Below, in pieces: positions 50,201-61,975 of a stretch of 64,000 nt of DNA. Origin of the DNA: Sitta carolinensis (lineage: Eukaryota > Chordata > Aves > Passeriformes > Sittidae); the NCBI GenBank assembly GCA_032173965.1, contig CM063284.1, positions 133,539,125-133,603,124 on the forward strand. Reading direction: 5' to 3'. The translations under genes and the position numbers were made by a program. The notes beneath the pieces were generated by a model, which had not been told where the DNA came from, ran no database searches, and worked only from the letters and a program-made list of their open reading frames with translations. Positions within the stretch are counted from its first letter, which is position 1, and the number at the start of each line of letters is the position of its first letter.

Positions 50201-51854
50201 CAGACATGAATTCTCATAAATTATATCAGCCCTATAAAAAAATAAGAAGGAAGTTTAATAGGATGGGGCATACCATCCCCATAAAATGGGCAAGTGACAC
50301 CTCCTTTTCCTGCCCCAGCCTGACAGTTTGTGAATGAGCCAGTTGGTGACTTTAGTTTGGGTATGAACCTTGCATCCAAGTAACCTTCTATGTGAAACTC
50401 TCATTGAAAGATTTTTTTTATGAGACTTGGCTAGATAGCATGGTCCAAATCATCTATTAGATAACACCTTGGAGAATGAAAGCTAGATATAGATGGCAAC
50501 TTCTGAAACCTTTTCTGAAGGACTGAGCTAGATGTATTGTAGAAGTAGGAACTACATTTTCCAAGTGATTCCATGCAGCTGTCTGTATTTAAAAGAGTGA
50601 TGAACATTGATTTAAGCCTTTGCATGTCCTATACTCTAAACCATTGAAAGAAAGGCAGTTTGCTGTAGGTTTAGAACTGGAGACATGATAACTAGATTGA
50701 AGGCTGAGTATAGACATTCAAGGAATATATAGTAAAAGTGGTACAATTTTGTCTGTGAACTTAGACAAAAAATAATAAAGGGAAGAGAAAGAAAAAGAAA
50801 AGGAAGCTACAGCTTAAGTAAAATGAAGATTAAGGAGTAAAGGATGAAACTTGAATTAATACTATCTGCAATCCAAATTTTAGGGTAATACAATAACCAG
50901 TTTGAATGGTCCAATGTGTTAATGAGTTGTGTGTTTTATTTGATTCACTGCATCCTGATTTATTCTCATATAACATAATAACTGAATGTTATTATGAAAT
51001 TAACTTACAGGTAGTTGGTGTTGATTTCCTGAACTGCCATGTGACTAAGGCTATCAGATACAAAAGCTTTGCAAAGAAGTACATTTTAGAATGTTAAAAA
51101 AATGTCATTACTATATGCAGGATCACACAACTGGGGAGCTGTAATGATTTTAATAATTTAGTAAGCATTTAGTGAAAGCTAAATTGTGGGTGTGGAGAGA
51201 AACACCACCTTATACTTTGCTTTATTTAACTTATAAAATGGCTTTAATTTAAAATTGCTCTGAAATTGAAGTCGCTTCTTGAAGTCAGTGTCTTCATGTA
51301 AGCATTGGATATAGACCACCATGGAAGTAAATCAGCAGAGTATTTTTGTGAATTATAAAATTATCTTTTGCAACAGCAGATGACCTTTTCTAAAATTCCT
51401 TACTCTTGGTAAGGAACCAAGAGAGAGGTTGGTTCCTTAGTGAGAGAATTAAAATGGATTAAAAGTTCAATGATTTTTTAATTAAATTTTTCTGTCATCC
51501 TCAAATTTAAGTGTTAATTTTCGAAGCTTACTTTTATTACTATTGGAACCACAATAATTTTAATATTGGAATAATATTGGAATAAATTAATATTGGAACC
51601 TTTTTGTTTACATTGCTACTATCCATTGCTTTTCCTTGTATTACAAATAATGAAAAAAAAAACCCTAAAAGTATTTTTGTTTGTATTTTTTTTCCAGAAC
51701 TAATTACTCCAAGGTTGTACAGACATATTTTATTGTATTGTAGCTAAGATATTGTAATTTTAATAGAATTAAAACTGTAGTCTTTCTACCTTTGGAAATA
51801 GTAACAGTCAGTTGATGTGTGCTTGCTGAAAATGTTGTATTCAGTGTTTACAAG

Positions 51855-51888
51855 CTAACGGATTTTACATTTAAATATGTCTGAACAG
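51855..51888 (+). promoter_or_regulatory. RIMS2: Branch point and 3' splice acceptor of RIMS2 exon B
   Basis: CTAAC at 51855-51859 matches the branch-site consensus and its branch A (51858) lies 31 nt from the exon, a normal distance. The interval to the acceptor contains scattered A and G and no long pyrimidine run, and it ends in gaacag. The acceptor is therefore weak by pyrimidine content. The boundary itself is secure because GTA ATG TGG continues the RIM2 reading frame from exon A. Confidence 0.75.
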
Positions 51889-52196
51889 GTAATGTGGGTA
51901 TGTAACTTGTGCCGAAAACAACAAGAAATCCTCACAAAATCAGGAGCCTGGTTCTATAACAGCGGGTCACACGCACCACAGCAGCCAGACCAAGAGGGAA
52001 TTAGAGCTCTGAGGAACGAGGAAGCGCCGCAAGAGAAAAAAGCAAAACTGCAGGAGCATCCGCAGTACCAAGGACCACCAGGTGACATATCCACGCAAGC
52101 TTTGGACAAAAACAGATCTCAAGGGCTCACAAGACAAGACTCAATTAAGAATGGTTCAACAGTGAAGCATCAAGTAACAAGTGACACATCAGACAG
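51889..52196 (+). CDS. RIMS2: RIMS2 internal exon B: last zinc-finger cysteines, SGAWFY motif and linker
   Basis: The exon starts at GTA ATG TGG after aacag (phase 0 entry) and ends with two bases of an Arg codon before gtaaga (phase 2 exit). It encodes 102 full codons plus that split codon. Residues 5-8 (CNLC) supply the fourth CxxC pair of the zinc finger begun in exon A. Residues 18-23 (SGAWFY) match the short motif that contacts Rab3 in rabphilin-type effectors. The rest is a hydrophilic, low-order linker containing PQQPDQ, LRNEEAPQEKK and LTRQDSIKNGS. The RQDS sequence fits a basophilic kinase consensus (RxxS), but modification is only inferred. The linker differs from the mammalian protein at many positions while the zinc finger does not. 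The apparent stop at 52198-52200 lies in the splice donor and is not a protein end. Confidence 0.95.
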
Positions 52197-52202
52197 GTAA
52201 GA
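52197..52202 (+). promoter_or_regulatory. RIMS2: 5' splice donor after RIMS2 exon B
   Basis: ACAG is followed by gtaaga, a near-perfect U2 donor. It splits an Arg codon after its second base, so the next exon must begin with the third base of Arg. Confidence 0.9.
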
Positions 52203-54130
52203 AAGTATTTAATGATTATCCTGATAAGATCTGATGATTTAATGCTGCAAATTTGATTTTATCTGTTCAAATTTTGTCTTATTTTTTTCTGTAGACTATA
52301 AAATACATACTGGGCATTTTGAAGCAGCACTGAGAAGTCTTTTGTTGGTTTCAGGTGGCCGTACCCAGGGTGTACTCTTCATTCCTTCTCACTGAAAAAA
52401 TGTGGGGCATGACAGTTGCAGTTGTGACAAAGTCTGTCCATGTGCTTGCAACTTTGTCAAATTACAATCATTGTGCGGTGCAGAATGTTACTGTATTTCT
52501 TTTCTGGTCACTAACTTTGTAGCAAATCCAAAGTAGGGCTCAAAAAGGCAGGTCAATGAAAGACAGCATCTGTTCAGACTACTGAGTTGAACTTGCAGTA
52601 TATGGTATTGAGGTCAGTGAAATCTTTGTGTAATGACCTGAGCCTTTTCATGCTTTCTCACTTTCTTGCTGTTAGTTACTGTCATTAGTATAAATATTTT
52701 TTTCCCTCTCTGGTTTATGTTAGTGTTACTTGAGTTGTTTGAAACTGTGACTACATCAGTGCTAATGTAGTAAGATTTACTTTATGCAGAGATTGGATTA
52801 GGAACTTGTGTCCCTTTTTCTTGATGTGATTTTACCAAAAGGCACCAGGATACACTCAACCTCAGTGGCTAGGTTTTACAGGTATGCAAAAATAAAAATG
52901 TGTTAGTTGAATTAATTTAATTTTTTTCATAAACAACACTGGTATAGAACTTTTAAATATGGTGGGAAGGGAAAGATGAGAGTGAGGTGTTTCCATGGAA
53001 ATTATATCCTCACGCGTGTGCAAGAGACCTCCAGCTGCCTTGGAATTTGGCAGCCAGAGCAGTATAATCTGGCAGCTTTTCTCTGCTGCCCAGATATGAC
53101 CTCATTACAGCATTTATTCTGAGAGCTTGAAACAAGGTAGTTGTATATAGTATATTTTACATTTAGTATACTAAAAATAGTTTTCATTTTTCCTTGTCTC
53201 TTGTATTCCACCATATTTTATTTCCTATTTTTGGTCTTACATGAGAACAAATTGAATGTAATTAATCTAACCTTTTTTTTTGCTTAACTTAATCTGCCTG
53301 TTGCTGTTTGCTCTGATTTCGGCAGTTGGGTTCAGTACTTAGTTGTCCTGAGTGTTCCTCAGTTACATGTCAGTCTCTGAAAACACAACTGGCACCTAAC
53401 CTGACACTAGGGAGCAGGAGAGACAGACTGATTCTCTTGTGATTCACTTTTTCCCCTTAATTTTGCCAGGAAATTGATGTAACAGATAATGTGATAATAA
53501 AAAATCCCAAACCCTTGTTGGCAGCAATATTTTAGCTTTGAACATGTTTTTATATTATATACATGTAGAAAAATGGAGGGAGAGAGTGATTTATAAATAA
53601 ATATATAATTGAGATATGCATTTACCCTAAGTAGAGTTCAATGATAAACACGGACAGTAGAGAGTAATATTTTCCAACAGGAAGAATGTAGGATTTGTGC
53701 CTACAAATCAGAACTATTTTGCTGATTATGCTCACTTCTACTTGATATATTGTTTAAGTTCAGATAGTTTATTCAGTCAATAGCCTCTTCATGTTATATT
53801 TGGATAATAATACTGATGTTCTCTAATTAACATATGGAAGTATGCTTAGAATATGTTATATATTATATGCTACAGAAGGATAAAGGGTCTTCTGAAAAAT
53901 TTTATTCCCTAGTGTTCCTCGCATTTTTTTTCTGGACCTAATGAAAATATTCCTCCATGATGCTCATTCTAAGTCTTGCTGGTCAAATGGGCTTTTACAG
54001 GAGAATATCAACAGCTCTGATAAAGACTACCCCAGAATTCAGTGGTGGGGAGAGATTTTAATTGTGGATCTTGATGTGCTGTGGTACCATTGCTATTCTC
54101 ATCAATAGTACCAGGAGGGATTACAATTTG

Positions 54131-54449
54131 TGTTGGTTTTGGCTGGAGTAGAGTTAATTTTCTTCACAGTGGCTGGCATGGGGCTGTGTTTAAGATTTGT
54201 GCTGAACACAGGGTTGATCATACAGAGATGTTTTTGCTATTGCTGAGCAGGGCTTACACAGAGCCAAGGCCTTTTCTGCTTCTCGTATTGCCACCCTGGT
54301 GAGGAAGTTGGGGGTGCATGGGAGGCTGGGAGGAGACACAGCAGCTGTCCTGAGTTGGGACAGGTGACCCAAACTGACCAAAGGGATACTCCAGACCACG
54401 TGACATCATGCTCAGTTAATAAAGAGGGGTGATGAAGGAGGAAGGGGGG
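54131..54449 (+). mobile_element. Truncated ERVL-type LTR
   Basis: It starts with tgttggttttggctggagta, gagttaattttcttcacagt, the hallmark opening of the common avian ERVL LTR. It continues through gacccaaactgaccaaaggg, the atactccagaccacgtgaca block and catgctcagttaataaag in the expected order. Resemblance stops after gaaggaggaaggggg, so the downstream part of the LTR is missing and no target duplication can be scored. No viral gene accompanies it. Confidence 0.8.
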
Positions 54450-55334
54450 ACATTTTCTGTTCTTAAACTAGGTATCTGCAGAAATTCAATACCTAACTAG
54501 TATGTTAGACCATTTGTTTACATGAAGGAATTTTTTGAGGAAAACTTGGCATTTCAAAATGTCCAAAATAGTAAGGAAATAGACAAAAAAGTCTCAGGTA
54601 TTTAGAAGTGGCTGTTGCTTGCCTTGTACAATCATGATGATGGAAGTAAGTAGAAAATGAGAACTATATTTTCTGTCCTATTTTTCATCCAAAGGGCATT
54701 AGCTTTGACACAAAAAATAATTTAAAACGTTAAAAACAACAATCACTTGTGAAAAGAAAGGTCTTGCTAAGACTATATACATTTGGGTTATTATTTGAAT
54801 AGAAAGGTAAAATATATTCTTTTGTCAAGGGTTTTTAGGTTTTTTTGTAGCTTCCATGGGTGTTGCAGCAATTGTTGCTTAGAAGTTCTTTAAATCAAGT
54901 ATCATATATCTTATCTTGGTCATCTGGAGACACATTGGTCATAGAGTAAAGGGCAACATTCTCTCCTTTAATCTCAAGATCATCAATGTCCTTTCTTCTC
55001 ATTCCTTACTGTGTCTTTTCTCGTTGTGCTTTTTTGTTTTTCCATCCTTGCGTAGCACCCACCATATTTTTTTTCCTGTTTTCTTTACTAGTATTATTCT
55101 TCATCAAAATTTTATTGTTTCAACCATTATATTAGTATTCTTTTTCCTTGATGTAAGCAACAGTCCCATTTGCAATTGATAGATCCCAGCCTGTTTGCAC
55201 AGATAGGTACCTGATTATAGATCTTTGACTGATCTGTAATTGGTTGCCTGAAGAAGCCTGGTATGATTTTGGATTGCACATTCTCCAAGGACATGTTTCT
55301 TATATTGGATTCATTACAGGAAAAAGTAATATGT

Positions 55335-55358
55335 AAAAAAAAAAAAAAAAAAAAAAAA
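55335..55358. repeat. Poly(A) tract, 24 nt
   Basis: An A homopolymer with no AATAAA in the 40 nt before it, so it reads as simple sequence and not a retrocopy tail. Confidence 0.95.
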
Positions 55359-55432
55359 GTTTAGAAGTAAGTTGTACTTACCAAGAGCAGAACAGCTTTT
55401 CATTACTTTTTTTTTTTTCCTAGTTCATGTAA

Positions 55433-55690
55433 TAGAATCATAGCATGACTTAGACTGCAACCTTAAAATCATCTAGATCCACCCCTCCTGCCATGGGCAA
55501 GGACACCTTCCACTGGACCACTGCTCAAAGCCTTATCCAACCCAGCCTTGAACATTTCCAGGGATGGGGCCATCCACAGCTTTTCTGGATGACTTGTTCC
55601 TGTGTCACTACCTTAACAGTAAAGATTTTCTTCCTTGTGTCCAGCCTAAATCTACCATCTTTCAGTTTAAATTCTTTACCACAGTACTTA
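55433..55690 (-). mobile_element. CR1 retrotransposon, 3'-end fragment, reverse orientation
   Basis: It opens with atagaatcatag, the reversed octamer tail, then cctgccatgggcaaggacac, cttccactggacca, cagccttgaacatttccagg, gatggggccatccacagctt and aacagtaaagattttcttcc. All are typical of the reverse complement of a CR1 end. It was cut at its 5' side near 55690. A 92-codon open frame through it is not a gene. Confidence 0.9.
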
Positions 55691-58088
55691 CAATCTGGCC
55701 TATGGTGCTTTTACTGCTTTTTATTTAGTAAACCTATGGGTAAGGCAGGAGGAGCATGCACATGTGTGTGATTCACTAGATGACCGTGGTGTATTTGACA
55801 TTGTTTGAGGTGAGAGAAAATGTAATTTGTCCCACATGGAGGTTTCGAGCTAAGCACAGTTGAACTGTAATCGTATGTAGTGGTTTTCAGACTTAATCTT
55901 GTGTGCAGGTGTTATGAATGCTGATACATCTGGATTCCCAGAGAACTAAAATGATGTGAATCCAAGAAATGAAAAATATTATTTTAAGAAATACATAGAC
56001 TCAGAAGGTATATTCTGAGGTCTGCTGAGCACAGATGGTAGATTTATAGCTGCAGTTCTTTGATTTGCAGATTCACGTTAATTCTGGATTAGGCAAAAGG
56101 GTCGGATTTTGTTTTATTTTCATCAGGATCTTTCACGTAGTCTATTGTTCCCAAGATCTACACTATTCATCATACAATATGGGCTTTATTTCTAGCAGGA
56201 AAATCATTTGAACAGACACAATATTTTTTTCAGTCATTCTGCAGCAGGCAATCAGCTTGTGAAATGGTTGGTTTCTTCATTCCAAAGCCCATGTTTATAA
56301 TGTCCTATTAAAACGTGTACAACATCCTAAGGTTAAAATCTGGGAAACAAGGAACCTAATGCTGACATGAAGCTTTTTTATATTTGTCATTCTCTTTGCC
56401 TGAAATGTTAGATCTTTATGCGATGTTGCAATACTTAGCTTTTAAAATAATTATTTTTCTTACTCTCAGAAGGATTCATTGTAAAGCCATTTCATTAATT
56501 TTCCACGTAAGTGTACTATACAGTGTTTTAAACTGTAAATATTTTGTGACATTCCAGAGATGTTGCTTCACAAACCTTTATTCTGTACATATACATAGCT
56601 CTCTAAAAGTAGTAAACGACTCATGCATATTCCCAAAGCAAGGTTACAATGACACAGCTATTAATATATATCTGAAATGGTGTTATGTAGTTCAGGTAGA
56701 TGTGAATTTTTCCGGGTTTTAAGAAATTATTATTATTTTCCCTAATCTGTATTTTATGAATCCATAATGTTCTTAAAAATTTGAAAATGATGACTTTAAT
56801 TTTACGATATATATTTTTCCTGCATTATATTAATGGAAAAAAAAGTTCCTCAAGGATATTTTTCATGAGGTTCAATGAAAAAAAAGAAAGTGAAAATATT
56901 TTGAGAATGTTTATTTTCATGTGTCATGAGCCAATTTATTCCTGCTACATCTATCAGAGCGTGAGCCTTGTTACAAAAAGAGAATTTTTTCTTGGTATAG
57001 GAGAAGATCATGATCTGTAAGCTCATGATCTGAAGGAAGACTAATAAATAAAGCTGCCTGAACCCTTTTCAGATTAACTGTAAGGATATGAGATTAAATC
57101 ATAAAACCCGGAACGAAAACAACAAATTGAGAGAGTGAGCAGCTGCAGAGTTGCACAACAGCAGTATTTATTTTCCAGGCCAGCAGACACAGTGAAGATA
57201 TATCCTACTTCCCTCTTCCTTGTTTTCTCCTTTCAGAGATACATATGTTTTTTGGGCTTTATTTTCTATCAACACTCTTCAGAAAAAAAAGGAGGATTTT
57301 AAGGTTGCTTTCCACACACTGTATAGGAGGCTTGGAGAGTGCATTTTATTCTGAGTAAGAAATACAAACAAGATGCTACTTGGGTCTGAAGTTGCAGGAT
57401 GTGTGCATGTATTCTTTATGAAATGTATACATGTGCTTCTCACATGTGAAGGCTTTATTCTGTTTCGTTTCCACTGGCAGTAGCATTGAAAGTGGTTTCC
57501 TGTGTCACTTTCCTCCGTTCTTGGGAGGAATGCCAGTATGAGCTGGCAGCTTAGGATCTGTCTTTTGGGACTGCAGTTGGGGATGTCAGGGTGTGAACAG
57601 AGAGGAGAAAAGAGACCAAAACAAGAGAAAAAAGGAGGATAGAGGAAAAGGCAGGCATAAGTGAGATGGGAAACATGAAAGAGCAGCATGGATTTCAAAA
57701 TGAAAATGTGTGTCCATCTGTTTCATGTTTATATCTTTTTAAAATGATTCTTCTTTAATTGCTGGATCATGAACAACTGACATCAAGAACTGCACTGATG
57801 GTAGTTTTGCAATTTAAAATATGACAGTGTAACATTAAAGTCAGTCAATTATACTTCTTTTGGAAAAGCTGAAAACTGTTTCTTGAGTGTATCACTACTT
57901 TTCTTTCGCAACACACATCACTGTAGTGCAACCTCTGGTTTTGATCGTTTCCATTTCTGAGTACCTGATTTGAGAGATTTCTGGGCCAGATGTGTTAAAA
58001 CCCCCTTACTTGGACCTGTGGAGACATATTTAAAAGCAATGTATTTTACCTGATTCTCAAGTAAAATAGAGGTATTTTATTTTTTTAC

Positions 58089-58107
58089 TTTTTTTTTTTT
58101 TTTTTTT
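58089..58107. repeat. Poly(T) tract, 19 nt
   Basis: A T homopolymer preceded by further T-rich sequence. Confidence 0.9.
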
Positions 58108-61100
58108 AACTTGCTGACATATTTAAACACAGTGAGAAATATTAAAATAATTGTGTAGAGACAGTATTTAAATTGTGTTGGTATTCAAGAGCCACAATGA
58201 TAAAGCTGTGCGCAGATTTGTTCATGCTCAGACAACAGTGCCTCTAAACCTTTTAGAATTCTTTATGTAAGGCATAAAAAATATGATTTTTTAAACATTT
58301 TTGACCATGACAGTAGCAAAACCCCCACAATTTTTGATAAGCATAGTTATATTCTTTCCCTTAATGAATAAATCTAATACACTACACAAGAAATTTGCAG
58401 GTTGATTTTAAAATGGAATCAGTATTCTTTTCCATGCATGACTGCAGAGGCCCCACAGTGACTTTCCCTGGTGCTAGAATAGGATGCAAAGGGCTTTAGA
58501 GGTACCCTATAGTATTTTTAACATATTAACTAAAGATTTAAGTTTTACAGGACTTGAACTGCACCTCAATAAGGTTTTGCGTTCAACTTCCTACTCCTAT
58601 TCCAGCATTTTTACCACTTTAATAGTCCTTAGAGCTGTAAAGTAAAACCCATGTCAATCTGAAAACTAGTCCCAGTAGTTTTGCTTTTGTTCCTTGTGCT
58701 TTCATTTCATTGTATGCTTTCTATGATTCTTGAGATAATAGCTTAGAACAAACAAATTAGTTTTTTCTTCACAGAACGGCTCTTTTAATTATTTAATTCA
58801 TCTACACGTAGGATTAAGGGTGTGGATCAGCATTTCATGGCTGTTCCAGTTTTCAGGTAGAAACTGAAGTTAAGTTTATCTGCAGTCTCAATCTCAAATG
58901 GCATTAAAAATAATTTAATCATAACTATGGCCAGAGGAAGTAATAGAAATTTATGGGAAGAGAGCGAGAGAAAGTGCAGTATTTAATTATTGAGAAGTAC
59001 CACCTCAGGTCTAAGAAAGTCAGAATTCCTTTAGTGCAGAAATTTTAGTGAAATGATGGGACACTTATGACAAGGATGAAGATGAGTAAGGATTTTGATA
59101 TCATTTGTAATGCAAGGTCTCTGTAAGGAATTCCTGAATGATATTTACATTGTCTCTTAACAGTCCAGACTGCCTGTAGTGGTACACTTTGTTTCTGCCT
59201 GCCAGTGTTAAGACTGCCATGAATTGCAGCATGTGCATTCTGGTTGAACTTCTGGAAAAGAGGCGGAGCTTTTTCTCTCCGTTACCTTTGCAGAACTTTT
59301 TTCTGTTCTGTCTTCTGAGAAATGAAGCTCCTTGTGCAGTTCTTTGTCTCCTGATATTGGTTTTGTGGATCTCCTGCTCACATGAACAGTGTCTGACACA
59401 ACCTTCAGGACCACACTCTGACTTCAGTGGGGTTTTTCTGAGTTGTGCATTACTCCCCTTCCTCCCTTTTTATTTTCTCTAACTGATTATGCTTTATTAA
59501 AAGATACCTTTTGTGATTATTTTAAGGTGAGCCTTCATCTAGCTGTAGAACCTATATCGAGTAGCACTGGGCCTCTGACCAATGGCAGCTGCAATTTTGG
59601 ATCCTTTATTTTAAGGAAGATAATCTTGTTTATAAAAGAGAGAAAGAGAAGAGGAAAATTCTAGAACTGTAGCAGAACTAACTTACCTTAACAAACAGTC
59701 TAAAACTGCCATGTTCCTTTTCAAACACTAGAGTGCTTTAATTAAGAACATAACAAAAATATTTAATTCCAGCTTTAAGTGACAATATTAACTCAGCTGC
59801 AATCATTCTCCACAGTGAGCTAATCTTATGTAGATTTTAGCAAATTTCATTTTCCCAGTTTTCAGTAGAGAGTCTTTCCAAATAATTCCATTACAACATG
59901 ATGTTTTTATTTTGCTTACTGTTACTGATAATTTTTTTTTTCTCAATTAACATATGTTGCATGCTGCTATTGAAAGCTATCACTTACTATGTGAGTTTTC
60001 TCAATCTTGAACTCAGGAAAGTCTGCATATTCAGTGCTGATATTTGGTATCTTTGAAGGGAGAATTTGGTCTTCCATTGCAGTGTTATATTTCTGTAGAG
60101 CACAGCTATGTCTTTACCTGTGCTAAAACACTCTTAATAACTTAAATCTGTAAGCACAGATATCATATGTATTAGAATATTGAACATTTTTATTAAGTAC
60201 TGACTGCAGCTAACATTTATGACCCTAAATGTAGTTTTGCTTTTAACTAAAGTGATCCTGTAAAAAAATGATATTAGAAAAAATTGAGGGAGCAGCATTT
60301 ATAAATTATTTTTTAAAATTAATGAGGCCAATACTTTTCTGGGTTGAGCATGTCTTGAAGTGCAGTTTTGTCGACCTTGCATAAACTTGAATGTTAGAGC
60401 TCACTGTATGCTCATAATTCTTAGTTGTTCTGTCCTCTGTTCTTTGGAGGCTAAGTTTTCTTAAGAAGTATGAATAACAGATTTTTAAAAATTTTATATT
60501 TTAAAAGAAATGTTGTGTAAGGATGAATAAGATACATCTGTGGAGTGTAGCTGAGGGAAATTTCTAACATTTGGTAAAGAGCTCTGCTTAGTCAAGTTTA
60601 TTGTTTCGAGCAGCCAAGTAATTCTGGGATCCGCAGGAAACAATTAAATGAATGCCTTTTTGTTTTCATATTTTTTACCATAGCTGTATAGACTGAAATA
60701 AAATAAAAAAGTGAGACTGCATAGTTGTTTCTGGTGCTAATTCTTTGGCTTTTCCTTTGTGTCTCTAGAAGTCACAAATCATAAAGAAATCACTTCTGTA
60801 GTGCAATTTAGTTGTCACTTATCTTTTACCTGGTAAGATTAAGAATTTTAATAACTGTGAATCTATTTTATTAAGTCAGATTTGAGGAAAAAAAATGTAA
60901 CAAAAATGAATATAATAGGACCAGGGTGACCATATTTTCATAATTCAAAGTTACATTATTAAGCAATGCGATTTTCTTTCTACCTTGTCTTTAACATGAT
61001 TATTCTGTTTCTTTTTTTGCCCCTTCCTCAAGATAAATCCTTTCATCCCTTTGCCTGCTCTGGAAGTTCCTTAGAGAATTATTTATTTAGTTATTGATTT

Positions 61101-61948
61101 TATTACCTAATTTCTTTTGTGTATCACTGACTCTTTTTCACTGGTATGAGAAACAAAACCAAACTCTGGCTAGACATTGAAAGTGCTTTCAAAGGTATAC
61201 CCATAATCTTTTTTCACCTAAAGACTTTCTTTTCTTCTCTAAGCCACTTCTTTTACTTTCCCCTTAATGTAGTTCACTTATTTTCCTCACTTTACAACCA
61301 ATAATTCTGCAACCATTCCTAAGTGACCTTTCAGTTTTATGGTGAACTAATTGGATACTTCTCTCCCAAGCTTTGAGGAATCTTAATTTGGTGCCTTTCA
61401 GAAAAAACAGTGCTCTCTATGTTCTTTGCTTACCAGAATGAAGACATCCACAGACATTTTAAGGGAATAGCTGCTGCAAAGTAGTGCAGTACAGTGTCAT
61501 TTCAAGTTAAGTAGGAAATGTAGGTGACCTGAAGTCAGTGACTCTTAAAGTGGAGTTCTAAAATCCAAGGTAATATCTGTATGTTATTATTATTTTCTGA
61601 TATGCAGTGGGTTGTGTAAACACACAGCTTGTTCTGACTTCCTGCACTCTGCAGCTCTGTGCCCTGTAATCATGCCCTGGTGTTTTTAGAAAATGACATC
61701 AGTGAGTGCTCGGTTCTGCAGCACTGAGCTCCCTGAAAACGCTATTAGGGACCCCAGAAAGCCTATCATCTTCGCAGAGTACCAAGAGGTTAAGTTGCTC
61801 CAAACACAGTTTTCCAAATTTCTGGTCCACTGTTTTGTCAGCTGGTATTATATGCTTGAATTGGCCCCTAGATGTAATTGATCTGCCTAAGCAAGTTTCT
61901 ATTATGCAGCTTGTAATAGGACAAACTGTGAACTTTGCTGCAGAAAAC

Positions 61949-61975
61949 CCATTTTCTTTGTGAAAAAGAAAATGG
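61949..61975. repeat. Perfect hairpin, 11-bp stem and 5-nt loop
   Basis: CCATTTTCTTT (61949-61959) and AAAGAAAATGG (61965-61975) pair exactly around GTGAA. The stem is mostly A-T, too short for a microRNA precursor, and not followed by a U run. Confidence 0.85.

Larger units (their letters stand above)
23774..51888 (+). other. RIMS2: RIMS2 intron between exons A and B (complete, 28,115 nt)
   Basis: The intron is bounded by GT at 23774 and AG at 51887-51888 and is phase 0, so it cuts the zinc finger between its third and fourth CxxC pairs. It holds six CR1 segments, a GC-rich patch at 28.3 kb and a long purine tract at 41.7-42.2 kb. I recognise nothing in 23780-25134, 26211-28344, 28746-30126, 30571-33889, 34403-41576 (apart from poly-T tracts), 42447-43659, 43911-46967 and 47204-51854. 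No nested gene, tRNA or small-RNA hairpin was recognised by eye. Confidence 0.9.

Noticed and set aside
55335..55358. A24 tract as a retrocopy tail
   Set aside because: No AATAAA or variant lies at a suitable distance upstream.
57279..57698. 139-codon reverse-strand frame
   Set aside because: It has no recognisable motif, uneven composition and no splice or promoter context; expected by chance in 64 kb.
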